Shown: positions 26,082 to 34,763, numbered from the stretch's first letter. The stretch is DNA of 64,000 nt from Lentzea pudingi (GCF_014646255.1 NZ_BMNC01000006.1:62001-126000), one strand, 5' to 3'. Notes: generated from the sequence alone by a model not told the origin. Made by a program: numbers and translations.

Positions 26082-27574
26082 GCTACCCAGGTGGCGGCGG
26101 CGGCCAGTGGCAGCCGCAGAACAACCCGTACGGGCAACAGCCCCAGCAGGGCGGCTACCCGCAGCAGCCCCAGCAGCCGGGTGGCTACCCGCAGCAGCCG
26201 GGCGGTCACCCCCAGCAGGGCGGATATCCGCAGACCGGGCCGCAGGGGTTCCCCCAGCAGGGGTTCCCGCAGACGGGTCCGCAGGGCTTCCCGCAGCAGG
26301 GCTTCGACCAGCAGCCCTACGGCTACGCGCCGATGGGCGGCGAACCGCCGAAGAAGAAGCGCACCGGCCTGGTCGTCACGGCCGTCGTCGCCGTGCTGCT
26401 GCTGATCGGCGGCGGTGTCACGTTCTTCGCGCTGAAGAAGGCCGACCCCGGTTCGAACGCGGGCCAGGACAACCCGGCCGTCGCGGCGAAGAACCTGGTC
26501 GAGCAGCTCGGCAGCGGTGACGTCGTCGGCATCATGGCCTCGCTCGCGCCCGCCGAGGCCGCGTTGTCGAAGGACTACATGGAGTCGATGACGAAGGAGA
26601 TGAAGCGTCTCGAGATCCTGAAGCCCGACGCCGACCCGAACAAGCTGACCGGCGTCGAGTTCAAGAGCGAGAACATCAAGTTCGACGAGGCCGCCGCCGA
26701 GAAGATCAACGACCACCTCACCATCAACAAGCTGGTCGAGGGCAAGATCACGATCACCTCGGACGCCTCGAAGGTCCCGCTCACCGACAAGCTCGTGGAC
26801 GCGCTCGGTGACGACCTGAACCTGACGTCGTCGAAGTCCGAGACCCTCGACATCACCGCCGAGGTGAAGAAGCGCGGCACGCCGATCGGCATCGCGTCGA
26901 TCAAGGTCGGCGACAAGTGGTACCCGAGCGCCTTCTACACGATCGCCAACGCGGTCCTGGAGGAGGAGAAGCTGAAGTGGCCGTCGCAGGGCATCGCGGC
27001 GCAGGGCGCGAGCTCGGCCGAGGACGCCGCGAAGCAGATGGTGAACGCGGCGCTGGACGCCGACCTGACGAAGGTCATCGCGCTGCTGCCGCCCGACGAG
27101 GCCGGTGTGCTGCAGGACCTCGGCCCGTTGCTGCTGAAGGAAGCCGGCACGCAGAAGCCGACCGGCGCCAAGCTGAACGCGCTGGAGACCGACGTCAAGG
27201 ACGTCACCGGCGGCAAGCAGGTCACGGTCAAGAAGCTGTCGGTCACCGCCGAGGGCGAGACGGTGACGATCACCCGTGAGGGTGACTGTTACGCGGCCGA
27301 GGTGCCCGGCCAGGGCAACCAGAAGCTGTGCGCGGACGAGATCACGCAGCTCCTGCAGCAGCAGGGCGGCAAGAAGATCCCCGCCGAGGCCGTCGAGATC
27401 ATCGGCCGGGTCGCCGGGTCGGTCATGAAGACCGGTGTCGGCGTCGTCTCCACCGAGGTCGACGGCAAGTGGTACGTCAGCCCGGTCCGCTCCTACTACG
27501 AGCTGGCCCTGACGCTGTTCCGCGGCTTCGAGCCGAAGGACGTCGACGCGCTGATCGAGCTGCTCAAGAAGTAA
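26078..27574 (+). CDS. Pro/Gln-rich single-pass membrane protein with duplicated extracellular domain
   Basis: 498 residues from GTG 26078. Residues 1-90 are a cytoplasmic low-complexity tail of repeats such as GGYPQQP and QQGFPQTGPQGF. KKKRTGLVVTAVVAVLLLIGG starts the single membrane helix, giving an inside-to-outside orientation. The exterior has two similar halves: one begins NPAVAAKNLVEQLGSGDVV and ends GDKWYPSAFYTIAN; the other begins SAEDAAKQMVNAALDADLT and ends DGKWYVSPVRSYYELA. The second half has two Cys (DCYAAEVPG, KLCADE) that may form a disulfide. Function unknown; a strong terminator follows. Confidence 0.8.
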   Translation: MSYPGGGGGQWQPQNNPYGQQPQQGGYPQQPQQPGGYPQQPGGHPQQGGYPQTGPQGFPQQGFPQTGPQGFPQQGFDQQPYGYAPMGGEPPKKKRTGLVVTAVVAVLLLIGGGVTFFALKKADPGSNAGQDNPAVAAKNLVEQLGSGDVVGIMASLAPAEAALSKDYMESMTKEMKRLEILKPDADPNKLTGVEFKSENIKFDEAAAEKINDHLTINKLVEGKITITSDASKVPLTDKLVDALGDDLNLTSSKSETLDITAEVKKRGTPIGIASIKVGDKWYPSAFYTIANAVLEEEKLKWPSQGIAAQGASSAEDAAKQMVNAALDADLTKVIALLPPDEAGVLQDLGPLLLKEAGTQKPTGAKLNALETDVKDVTGGKQVTVKKLSVTAEGETVTITREGDCYAAEVPGQGNQKLCADEITQLLQQQGGKKIPAEAVEIIGRVAGSVMKTGVGVVSTEVDGKWYVSPVRSYYELALTLFRGFEPKDVDALIELLKK

Positions 27575-27589
27575 GTTCCCGCAGGTCGT

Positions 27590-27632
27590 CCAAGGCCCTG
27601 TCACCCGCAACAGCGCGGTGACAGGGCCTTGG
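27590..27632 (+). terminator. Strong intrinsic hairpin
   Basis: A 16-bp perfect stem, CCAAGGCCCTGTCACC (27590-27605) with its complement at 27617-27632, around an 11-nt loop, 15 bp after the stop of the Pro/Gln-rich gene. No T-tract. Confidence 0.85.
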
Positions 27633-27658
27633 CAGTCCGTGGGCCGAGTGTCGGCCCC

Positions 27659-28972
27659 ATGGACACACAGGTTCTGATCATCGGCGCCGGCCCGACCGGA
27701 CTCACCCTCGCCCTCGACCTCGCCCGCCGCGGCGTACCGTTCCGCATCGTCGACGCCTCGCCCGCGCCGTTCGCCGGCTCGCGCGGCAAGGGCCTGCAGC
27801 CCCGCAGCATGGAGGTCTTCCACGACCTGGGCGTGATCGAGCAGGTGCTGGCGGCCGGCCGGCTCGACCTGACGATGCGCGCCTACAACGGCCGCGAGGT
27901 GGTGCGCGAGTGGGACGTGCACGAGGGCCGCCACCCCACCGCCGAGCGCCCGTACGCGCGCACGATGCTCATCGCGCAGTTCCGGGTCGAACAGATCCTG
28001 CGCGCGGCGCTCCCCCAGCCCGTCGAGCACGGGATGCCGCTGACCTCGTTCACACAGGACGACTCGGGCGTCACGGCGGTGGTCGGCCCGGAGACGGTGC
28101 GCGCCCGGTACCTCGTCGGTTGTGATGGTGGGAAATCGTTCGTGCGCAAGGAACTCGGTGTCTCGTTCGTCGGCGAGACCCACGAGGACATGCGGATGCT
28201 GGTCGGTGACCTGCGGATCTCCGGCCTCGACCGCGAACACTGGCACCAGTGGGGTGGCCGCGCAGACCGCTGGCTCGCCCTGTGCCCGTTGCCCGGCACG
28301 GACCTCTTCCAGTTCCAGGCGACCGGCGACGGCGAACCGTCGCTGGAGCTGTACCGGGAGATCATCCGCGAGCGCACCGGCAGAGACGACGTCGTCGTGC
28401 ACGACGCGACGTGGATGTCGTTGTACCGCATGAACGTCCGCATGGTGGACAGGTTCCGCGCCGGGCGGGTGTTCCTCGCGGGCGACGCGGCGCACGTGCA
28501 CTCCCCCGCCGGCGCGCAGGGCATGAACACCGGCATCCAGGACGCCTACAACCTCGGCTGGAAGCTCGCGATGGAGACGTTGCTCGACACCTACGAGTCC
28601 GAGCGCAAGCCCGTCGCGGAGTGGTTGCTGGGCATGACGACCGCGCTCATGACGTCCGGCAACGCGTTCGAGAAGCGCGACGACGAGACGTTGCAGCTCT
28701 CCCTGTCGTACCGCACCGAGGACGGGCCGGGTCTGCGGGCAGGCGACCGCATGCCCGACGGCGTCACCGAGCAGGGCCGGATCTTCGACCTGTTGCGCGG
28801 CCCCGACTTCGTGACGCTCGACTTCCCCGACAGCTTCCCCGACGGCCCGGTGCTGGTGCGCCCGGACGGCTACGTCGCCGCGATCGGCAGGTCAGCGATC
28901 GACGCCTACTTCGGCGCGAACCCGGTCACGCAACTGCACCACCGCCGGGTCGCTGCTAGGACCGCCGCGTAG
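27659..28972 (+). CDS. FAD-dependent aromatic monooxygenase
   Basis: 437 residues from ATG 27659. PHBH-fold flavoprotein: LIIGAGPTGLTLALDLARRG binds the ADP part of FAD, YLVGCDGGKSFVRKELG is the DG motif, and VFLAGDAAHVHSPAGAQG the GD motif with NTGIQDAYNLGWKL. The C-terminus (LVRPDGYVAAIG) is a shortened thioredoxin-like domain. These enzymes hydroxylate phenols or polyketides using NAD(P)H and O2. The substrate is unknown and no biosynthetic cluster surrounds it. The 3' end overlaps the convergent AfsR-like gene by 81 bp, longer than other overlaps here, so the natural end of one protein may be shorter. Confidence 0.87.
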   Translation: MDTQVLIIGAGPTGLTLALDLARRGVPFRIVDASPAPFAGSRGKGLQPRSMEVFHDLGVIEQVLAAGRLDLTMRAYNGREVVREWDVHEGRHPTAERPYARTMLIAQFRVEQILRAALPQPVEHGMPLTSFTQDDSGVTAVVGPETVRARYLVGCDGGKSFVRKELGVSFVGETHEDMRMLVGDLRISGLDREHWHQWGGRADRWLALCPLPGTDLFQFQATGDGEPSLELYREIIRERTGRDDVVVHDATWMSLYRMNVRMVDRFRAGRVFLAGDAAHVHSPAGAQGMNTGIQDAYNLGWKLAMETLLDTYESERKPVAEWLLGMTTALMTSGNAFEKRDDETLQLSLSYRTEDGPGLRAGDRMPDGVTEQGRIFDLLRGPDFVTLDFPDSFPDGPVLVRPDGYVAAIGRSAIDAYFGANPVTQLHHRRVAARTAA

Positions 28973-31900
28973 CCGTTCCGCCTCGGCCAGGGCCTCCCCC
29001 GCACGGCGGGGGTCGCCCTGGGCCGCCAGCCAGTCCGCGAAGTGCTCGAGCACCAGCGCGCGGGCCGGCCCGTCCGCGGTCCGCTCGACGGCCGCCAGCG
29101 CCTTGACGTGCTCCTCGCCCGCCTCGTCCACCCGGCCGAGCCGCGTCAGCGCCAGCCCGAGTCCGGCGTGGACGGTCGCCCGGAACTGGCTCGACGGAAA
29201 GCCCGCGGCCGTGTCGAGCGCGGCCCGGTACAACTCGACGGCCTGCTCGAAGTCACCGCTGAAGTACGCCACCTCACCGTGCGCCTGCGCGATCCGTCCC
29301 TGGTCGACGTCAGTGGGCGACGCGGCCATCCGCGCCAGCTCGTCACGCGCCCCGGCGAGGTCACCGATCCGGATCTTGATACGCGCCGTCTGCACCAGCA
29401 CCGACATCGGCACGAGCATCGCCTCCGGCTCACCGAGCTGCTCCGCGACCTCCCGGGCCTCCGACACCGCCCGGAACCCCTCGGCGAACGCCCCGCGGTT
29501 GACGAGCACCATGACCAGGCACGACAGCCCGAACACCACGGCCCACCGGTCACCGACCGCCCGGAACCGCTCCAACGCCCGCCGGTACTCGGCCTCGGCC
29601 CTCGGCGCCGCCCCTTCGCTGAACTCCCCGGCCACCACACCGCGGATCAGCGCCGAGAACGCCCGCATCCACTCGTCCGACGACCCCTCCAACTGCTCGG
29701 CGAGTCGTTCGAGCCGCCCACCCAGCTCGGCCTCGCCCCACACCCGCCCACTGGTCAGCATCAACGCGCAGAGAGCCGTGGGAACGTCCTCGTCCCACAA
29801 CCGCTCCGCCGCGACCATGGCGTCCAGCGTGCCGAGCGACAGCAGCACCTCCGACAGCGGATAGTCCGGCGTCAGCGGCGCCCACCGCCGGATCTCCTCG
29901 AACCGCTTGGTCATCACTAGCCAATGCCACGTGCGGGCACCCATCATCCGCCGGGCGACGACCGCGTCGTTCCCGACCGCCCACGCCTGCGCCGCGTCGA
30001 GGTTGGCCCGCTCCACGTCGAAGACCTCGAGCGCCTCCAACTGCCGCGGCCCGCGCAACAACGGCTCGTACCGCTCGGCCAGCTCCACGTAGTAGGCGGC
30101 GTGCGCGGCGGGGTCGGCCTGGTTCTGGTCCGCGGCGTACTCGCGCACCGTCTCCAGCAGGCGGTAGCGCTCGCCGGTGCGGACGACCAGCGACTTCTCG
30201 ACGAGGGCGGCCAGCAGGTCCTCGGTGTCCCAGAGGTCCTGATCTTGTCGGGGGTGCTGAGTACGTTGAGATGTAGGGGTTCCCAGCTCGGGGGTACCCC
30301 TGCGCGAGCCTGCCTCGCCCGGATTCGGTGAGTGGGGTGCACGCTCGGGTGCGGTGTCGCCGGGTGGTGCGACAGGCCCGGACGCGATGTGGCCATGCGG
30401 CACGACAGACCTCGGTCCGGCGGCGCCAGGAGATACCTCGGACGCCTCGGACCAGGGCGCGGCGCCGCCGGGAGACGCGTCGGAGGAGGGTGCAGCGTCG
30501 CCAGACGGCACGGCAGGCGCGGGCGCGGCATCGCCAGACGGCACGACAGACGTGGGCGCAGCGTCGCCAGACGGCACGACAGACGTGGGCGCAGCGTCGC
30601 CAGACGGCACGACAGACGTGGGCGCGGCATCGGCAAACGGCACGACAGGCGCGGGCGCCGTGTCGCCAAACGACACAACAGGCGTGGGCGCAGCGTCGCC
30701 AGCCAGCACAACAGACGCGGGCGCAGCGTCGCCAAACGGCACAACAGACGCGGGCGCGGCATCGCCAAACGACACGACATGCCGGGACGAAGTGTCGCCG
30801 GGAGACGTCCCATGCCTGGACGCGGCGTCTCCGGGAAACTCCACATGCCGCGACGAGGCGTCTGTTTCCGAATCCCAGGCGTGCGCGGCAGGGTCCGAAG
30901 AATCCCCCGCTCCGCCTTCCCGACCGCTCGAAACCCACCCCCCGCGTGGAGACGCAAGCGTTCCCGAACCGGGAATCCCACTGCGCGAGCCCGCCCCGCA
31001 CACGAAGTGCACCGCCGCCGCGGTCGCCCCGCCCGCGAACACCGCCAGCCGCGCCAGCAGCACCCGCTCGGCGTCGTCCAGCAGCTCCCAGCTCCAGTCG
31101 ATCACCGCCCGCAACGTCCGGTGCCGCGCCGGCCCGGTCCGCGCACCGCGGTCGAGCAGCCGCAGCCGGCTGTCCACTCGCGACTCCAGCTGGGCCGCCG
31201 ACAGCGACCGCGCCCGTGCCGCCGCGAGTTCCAGCGCGAGCGGGATGCCGTCCAGCGCGGCACAGACCCGCCGGGCCACATCGGGGTCGAACACCGACCC
31301 CACCCGCGTCGAGAACAACCGGACGGCGTGGTCGAGTTCCAGCGGTGCCACCGGGTACACGACCTCGCCCGGGATCCCCAACGGCTCGCGCGACGTCGCC
31401 AGCACGCGTGCGTCCGGCGCCTCGGCCAGCAGCCGCTCGCACAGAGCGGCGGCCGCGTCCACGACGTGCTCGCAGTTGTCGAGCACCACCAGCGACGACC
31501 CGAGGCGCGAGAACAGCGGCGCCGCCAGCGGGTTCGGGCCCAGGGCAGCGTCCAGCGCCGCAAGTGGTTCGGCCGTCGAGTCCAGCTCGACGAACCACGC
31601 TTGCGGTGCCGAGGCGGCATGCGTCAGCGCGAGACGGGTCTTGCCCACGCCGCCGAACCCGGTCAGCGTCACCAACCGGTTGTCGCGCAACAACAACGCC
31701 AACGCGGCCAGGTCCGCGTCACGCCCGACGAACGACCCGACCGGCGCCGGCAGGTTCCCGCGCGTGACGCGTTCACGCAGCACCGTCAGGTGGGCGGCCG
31801 CCAGCGCCTCACCGGGGTCCACGCCCAGTTCGTCGGCCAGGGCCGTGCGAACGCGCGCGAACACCGCCAGCGCGTCCGACCGCCGTCCGGCGGCGTTCAA

Positions 31901-32362
31901 CGCCAGCATCAGCCGGGCCTGCACGTCCTCGCGCAACGGGTGCGCGGCCGCCAGCGCCTCCAGCCCCGCGAGGTCGGCGCGCAGCGACGCCAGCCGCACG
32001 GCCTCGTCCACCGCGAACGGTGCCTCCTCGAACGCCGCACCACGCCACAGCGACGCGTCACGCGTGCGAGAGAAGGCCTCGACATCGGTCGACGCCTCCA
32101 GCCGGTACCCCGACGCGTGCGACGAGATCGCGGCGGCACCGAGCACCCGCCGCAGCCGCGACACGAGCGACTGCAACGCCGCGACGCCGTCCACCGGCGG
32201 CTCGTCCGGCCACAGGTCCGCGATCAGCCGGTCGGGCGCGACGACGGATCCAGGTTCCATCGCCAGCCTGATCAGCAACCACCGCAACCGCTTGCCGCGC
32301 ACCTCGACCGGTGCGCCGTCCGCGGCCACGACCCGCAGCGGCCCGAGCACGTCGACCCGCAT
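28892..32362 (-). CDS. AfsR-like BTAD/STAND regulator with repetitive insert
   Basis: 1156 residues from ATG 32362. Order: OmpR-type DNA-binding domain (VDVLGPLRVVAADG), BTAD (VFARVRTALADELGVDPGEAL), NB-ARC ATPase with Walker A TGFGGVGKTRL, LVVLDNCEHV and ATSREPLGIPGE, then an effector winged helix and C-terminal TPRs. Between about residues 455 and 705 the winged helix (LLARLAVFAGG ... LLAALVEKSLV) is split by an Ala/Pro/Gly/Ser/Asp-rich insert with tandem 11-residue repeats (e.g. VVPSGDAAPTS). The paralog at 61367 lacks it. Start overlaps the ABC permease stop (TGATG). Predicted transcription activator gated by ATP and an unknown signal. Confidence 0.85.
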   Translation of the reverse strand: MRVDVLGPLRVVAADGAPVEVRGKRLRWLLIRLAMEPGSVVAPDRLIADLWPDEPPVDGVAALQSLVSRLRRVLGAAAISSHASGYRLEASTDVEAFSRTRDASLWRGAAFEEAPFAVDEAVRLASLRADLAGLEALAAAHPLREDVQARLMLALNAAGRRSDALAVFARVRTALADELGVDPGEALAAAHLTVLRERVTRGNLPAPVGSFVGRDADLAALALLLRDNRLVTLTGFGGVGKTRLALTHAASAPQAWFVELDSTAEPLAALDAALGPNPLAAPLFSRLGSSLVVLDNCEHVVDAAAALCERLLAEAPDARVLATSREPLGIPGEVVYPVAPLELDHAVRLFSTRVGSVFDPDVARRVCAALDGIPLALELAAARARSLSAAQLESRVDSRLRLLDRGARTGPARHRTLRAVIDWSWELLDDAERVLLARLAVFAGGATAAAVHFVCGAGSRSGIPGSGTLASPRGGWVSSGREGGAGDSSDPAAHAWDSETDASSRHVEFPGDAASRHGTSPGDTSSRHVVSFGDAAPASVVPFGDAAPASVVLAGDAAPTPVVSFGDTAPAPVVPFADAAPTSVVPSGDAAPTSVVPSGDAAPTSVVPSGDAAPAPAVPSGDAAPSSDASPGGAAPWSEASEVSPGAAGPRSVVPHGHIASGPVAPPGDTAPERAPHSPNPGEAGSRRGTPELGTPTSQRTQHPRQDQDLWDTEDLLAALVEKSLVVRTGERYRLLETVREYAADQNQADPAAHAAYYVELAERYEPLLRGPRQLEALEVFDVERANLDAAQAWAVGNDAVVARRMMGARTWHWLVMTKRFEEIRRWAPLTPDYPLSEVLLSLGTLDAMVAAERLWDEDVPTALCALMLTSGRVWGEAELGGRLERLAEQLEGSSDEWMRAFSALIRGVVAGEFSEGAAPRAEAEYRRALERFRAVGDRWAVVFGLSCLVMVLVNRGAFAEGFRAVSEAREVAEQLGEPEAMLVPMSVLVQTARIKIRIGDLAGARDELARMAASPTDVDQGRIAQAHGEVAYFSGDFEQAVELYRAALDTAAGFPSSQFRATVHAGLGLALTRLGRVDEAGEEHVKALAAVERTADGPARALVLEHFADWLAAQGDPRRAGEALAEAERLRGGPSSDPAVVQLRDRVRAEVGVDR
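30459..30854. repeat. 33-bp minisatellite inside the AfsR-like gene
   Basis: Twelve consecutive 33-bp units, with weaker units on either side. Units 30558-30590 and 30591-30623 are identical and 30525-30557 differs from them at two bases; outer units diverge more. Unit length is a multiple of three, so the host frame is kept, and all six frames stay open across the array. On the coding strand the unit encodes V-V-P-S-G-D-A-A-P-T-S with substitutions. No spacers, so it is not a CRISPR. Confidence 0.92.
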
Positions 32363-32994
32363 CAGGCCCGCCGCACCCCGGCCACCACCGCGGCCGCCAC
32401 GAGCGCGACACCGACCGCCGCCGTCCCCAGCAAGGACAGCGACACCCGGTTGTGCCCCAGCGCGTCCAGCACCCACCCGAGCGGGGTGGCCCGTCCGAGC
32501 GGATAAGTCAGCACCACCACCGAGAACACCGCCAGCACGGTGCGCCCGATGGAGTCGAAAACCGGGCGGGCGAACAGCAGGCCCACACCGACGCCGAGCA
32601 ACGCACACCCAGTATGCGCCGCGAGTCCGACAAAAAAATCGCCGAGCGTGTACGGGTGCGGGTTCGTCACCACCGGCCACACCGCGGCCAGCAACGCCAT
32701 CGCCAACGCGAACAGCACCGAGACCAGCGCGGCCGCCGTCAGCACCCGCGACCAGCCACCGGCGGCCACCACGGTGATCTCGCGCCGCACCACGTCCTCG
32801 GACGTCGCCACCACGACGGCCATCCACGCCGCGATCGGGTACAGCAACGCCGACGAGCCCGAGTACGCCTCCAGCGGCTGCCCGGCGTCGGACGCGAACA
32901 ACATCCCCATCACACCGAGGAACACCAGCAGAGGCGCTAGATACCGTTGCCCGCGAAGGACATCGGCCGCGAGGTACCGAACGAGGGAGATCAC
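32362..32994 (-). CDS. ABC exporter membrane subunit
   Basis: 210 residues from GTG 32994, overlapping the ATPase stop by GTGA. Six hydrophobic segments; cytoplasmic loop SEDVVRREITVVAAGGWSR lies after helix 2. The sequence is not a standard ABC-2 match but its place directly after a short ATPase makes it the membrane partner. It is followed by the AfsR-like regulator with a 1-nt overlap, so exporter and regulator form one unit. Substrate unknown. Confidence 0.78.
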   Translation of the reverse strand: MISLVRYLAADVLRGQRYLAPLLVFLGVMGMLFASDAGQPLEAYSGSSALLYPIAAWMAVVVATSEDVVRREITVVAAGGWSRVLTAAALVSVLFALAMALLAAVWPVVTNPHPYTLGDFFVGLAAHTGCALLGVGVGLLFARPVFDSIGRTVLAVFSVVVLTYPLGRATPLGWVLDALGHNRVSLSLLGTAAVGVALVAAAVVAGVRRA

Positions 32995-33704
32995 CGCACA
33001 CCCCGCACCGAACACCCGAGCCGCAACGCCTCCGCCAGCACCTGATCACTGCGATCCGGTTCCACGACCACCCGCACCGACGACCCGCGAGCCTGCACGG
33101 ACCGCACGCCCTCCAACGCCTCCAGCACGTCGAGCGCCGCGACCCGGCTGAGATCGATCGTCACGTGCCCACCGGCAAGGTCCACGCGCGTCGCCGAAGC
33201 GAGGTGTCCCTCGTGGTCGGACACCAGCGCCGTGCGTCCCTCCAGCATCGACACCAGTTCTTCGGCCGCGGTGGGATCGAGACCCGTCCAAGGTTCGTCG
33301 AGCACCAGCACGTCGGAGGCCAGGAAAGCCTGCGCCAAAGCCACTTTCTGCGCATTGCCCTTGGACAGCTCCGACATCGGTGCCGTCATCGAGCCCACGA
33401 ATCCCAGGCGTTCCAGCACATCACCCGCCACGGCGCCCCGGATCCGTCCCATGTGCGCCAAATACGATGAAGCGGACATCTTGACGTCCGAAGGAAAGCG
33501 CTCGGGCACGTAACCGACCGAGGCGGGCCGCGAGACACGTCCGGTCGTCGGCTTCAGCACCCCGGCGGCGATCTTGAGCAACGTCGACTTGCCGGTGCCG
33601 TTCGCGCCCGTCAGCACGGTCAGGCCGGACACCTCCAGCGTGAGGTCGCGCAGCACCCAGGGCCCGCGTCCGTACCGCTTCGAAACCTGATCGAGTAGCA
33701 CCAC
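32991..33704 (-). CDS. ABC transporter ATPase
   Basis: About 237 residues. Walker A TGANGTGKSTLLK, signature MSELSKGNAQKVALAQAF, Walker B VLVLDEPWTGLD, H-loop Asp-His in ALVSDHEGHL. Single nucleotide-binding domain with a C-terminal tail (VRVVVEPDRSDQVLAEAL). Three starts are possible: ATG 33722 would overlap the divergent ATG 33721; GTG 33704 is reported; GTG 33701 sits 6 nt after a TATCTT -10 and may be the leaderless start. First gene of an ATPase-permease-AfsR operon. Confidence 0.88.
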   Translation of the reverse strand: MVLLDQVSKRYGRGPWVLRDLTLEVSGLTVLTGANGTGKSTLLKIAAGVLKPTTGRVSRPASVGYVPERFPSDVKMSASSYLAHMGRIRGAVAGDVLERLGFVGSMTAPMSELSKGNAQKVALAQAFLASDVLVLDEPWTGLDPTAAEELVSMLEGRTALVSDHEGHLASATRVDLAGGHVTIDLSRVAALDVLEALEGVRSVQARGSSVRVVVEPDRSDQVLAEALRLGCSVRGVR

Positions 33705-33720
33705 GCCAAGATAACCACCC

Positions 33721-34128
33721 ATGACACCGCTTCCGCTCGCTTTGGCGTGCATCTGGCTCGGCATGGTGCTGGCGATCTCGATCGAGGCGCCGCTGAAGTT
33801 CCGCGCGCCCGGCATCACGCTGCCGCTGGGACTCGGCATCGGCCGGCTCGTGTTCCGCGCCCTGAACTCGGCGGAGATCGTGCTCGCGGCGGCCACCGCG
33901 ATCACCTTCGCGGTCGCCCCGCGCCCGGTGGCGGCGACCGTGTTGCTGATCGCGCTCGCCGTGACGCTGGCCGTGCAGGTGACGGTACTGCGGCCCCGGC
34001 TCGAAGCCAGGGCCGCGGTCATCATCGCGGGCGAGACGCCGCCGAAGTCCCGCACGCACCTCGTCTACATCGCGCTGGAGGGCGTGAAGGTGCTGATGCT
34101 CGTCACGTTCGCGATCATCCTGCTGTGA
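33721..34128 (+). CDS. Four-helix integral membrane protein
   Basis: 135 residues, hydrophobic segments at about 4-20, 50-66, 70-88 and 115-134. The conserved-looking cytoplasmic segment SIEAPLKFRAPGITLPLGLGIGRLVFRALN recurs in actinobacterial membrane proteins, without a known function (a shortened quotation would be IEAPLKFRAPG). It is divergent from the ABC ATPase with practically no intergenic DNA, and its 3' end overlaps the hydrolase gene. Role not assignable. Confidence 0.72.
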   Translation: MTPLPLALACIWLGMVLAISIEAPLKFRAPGITLPLGLGIGRLVFRALNSAEIVLAAATAITFAVAPRPVAATVLLIALAVTLAVQVTVLRPRLEARAAVIIAGETPPKSRTHLVYIALEGVKVLMLVTFAIILL

Positions 34129-34763
34129 TCAGCTCGGCGAGCTGAGCGGGCCGTGCCAGGGAACGGCGAGTGCGAGCCCGGCAGCTCCAGCGCACCACGT
34201 GCCCGGAGCCGGTCCGCGAACAGCGACGGGAAGGCGACGTCCTCCGCGCACACGATCGACGTCGTGGGCACGCTCTGCCAGGCCGCCGCGGTCACCGGTT
34301 CCTCGAACGACCAGGCGCTCTGCGGCCGCAACCGCTCGACCGCCCACGCCGCGTGCTCGTCCGGCACGTCGGCGAACAGCAGGTCGCGCGCGGGTTCCGG
34401 CACGTCCAGCAGCTTCGTCCCCGGCTCGTACCAGGCCCCGCCCAGCGGCGACACCACGGACTCGCCGGGCTCCAGCAGGTGTGCGGCCAGGTAGATGAGC
34501 CGGTCGGCGGCCTCGGCGCCCTCGCCGACCGGGACACCTCCGTACGAGTGGGCCAGCACGGTCACCGGCCCGTCCAGGGCGTCGATCGCCTCCCGCACGG
34601 CCTCGGCGTCCTCGCGCACACCGGCGGACGGGGATCCCGAGGCGCTCGGCAGGCCGACCACCGAGGGCGTCCAGCCGCGCGCCGCCAGTTCGGGAACGAG
34701 CAGGTCCCAGCACCACGACCCGTGCCAGGCGCCGTGCACGAGCAACAGGTTCCCGCGGTCCAT
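34065..34763 (-). CDS. Alpha/beta hydrolase with C-terminal frameshift
   Basis: ATG 34763 is preceded by AAGGAG at 6-7 nt. LLVHGAWHGSWCWDLLVPEL, nucleophile Ser in LAHSYGGVP, acid in CAEDVAFP and catalytic His in LPGSHSPF are all present, as in small esterase/EstC-like hydrolases. After SPF the frame gives an unusual tail (PGTARSARRADHSRM ...). One base out of register, the same DNA reads LARPAQLAELITAG then stop at 34115-34117, a typical family C-terminus. An extra base near 34155-34165 is therefore likely. The triad precedes it, so activity might survive. Sequencing error is possible. Confidence 0.78.
   Translation of the reverse strand: MDRGNLLLVHGAWHGSWCWDLLVPELAARGWTPSVVGLPSASGSPSAGVREDAEAVREAIDALDGPVTVLAHSYGGVPVGEGAEAADRLIYLAAHLLEPGESVVSPLGGAWYEPGTKLLDVPEPARDLLFADVPDEHAAWAVERLRPQSAWSFEEPVTAAAWQSVPTTSIVCAEDVAFPSLFADRLRARGALELPGSHSPFPGTARSARRADHSRMIANVTSISTFTPSSAM

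Noticed and set aside
25733..28501. Long minus-strand frame across the Pro/Gln-rich protein and monooxygenase genes
   Set aside because: No motifs, spans two well-supported genes and a terminator.
30459..30854. CRISPR array
   Set aside because: Units are contiguous without spacers and lie in frame in a gene.
30328..32777. Long plus-strand frames through the minisatellite
   Set aside because: The repeat lacks stops in every frame; only the minus frame joins BTAD, NB-ARC and TPR domains.
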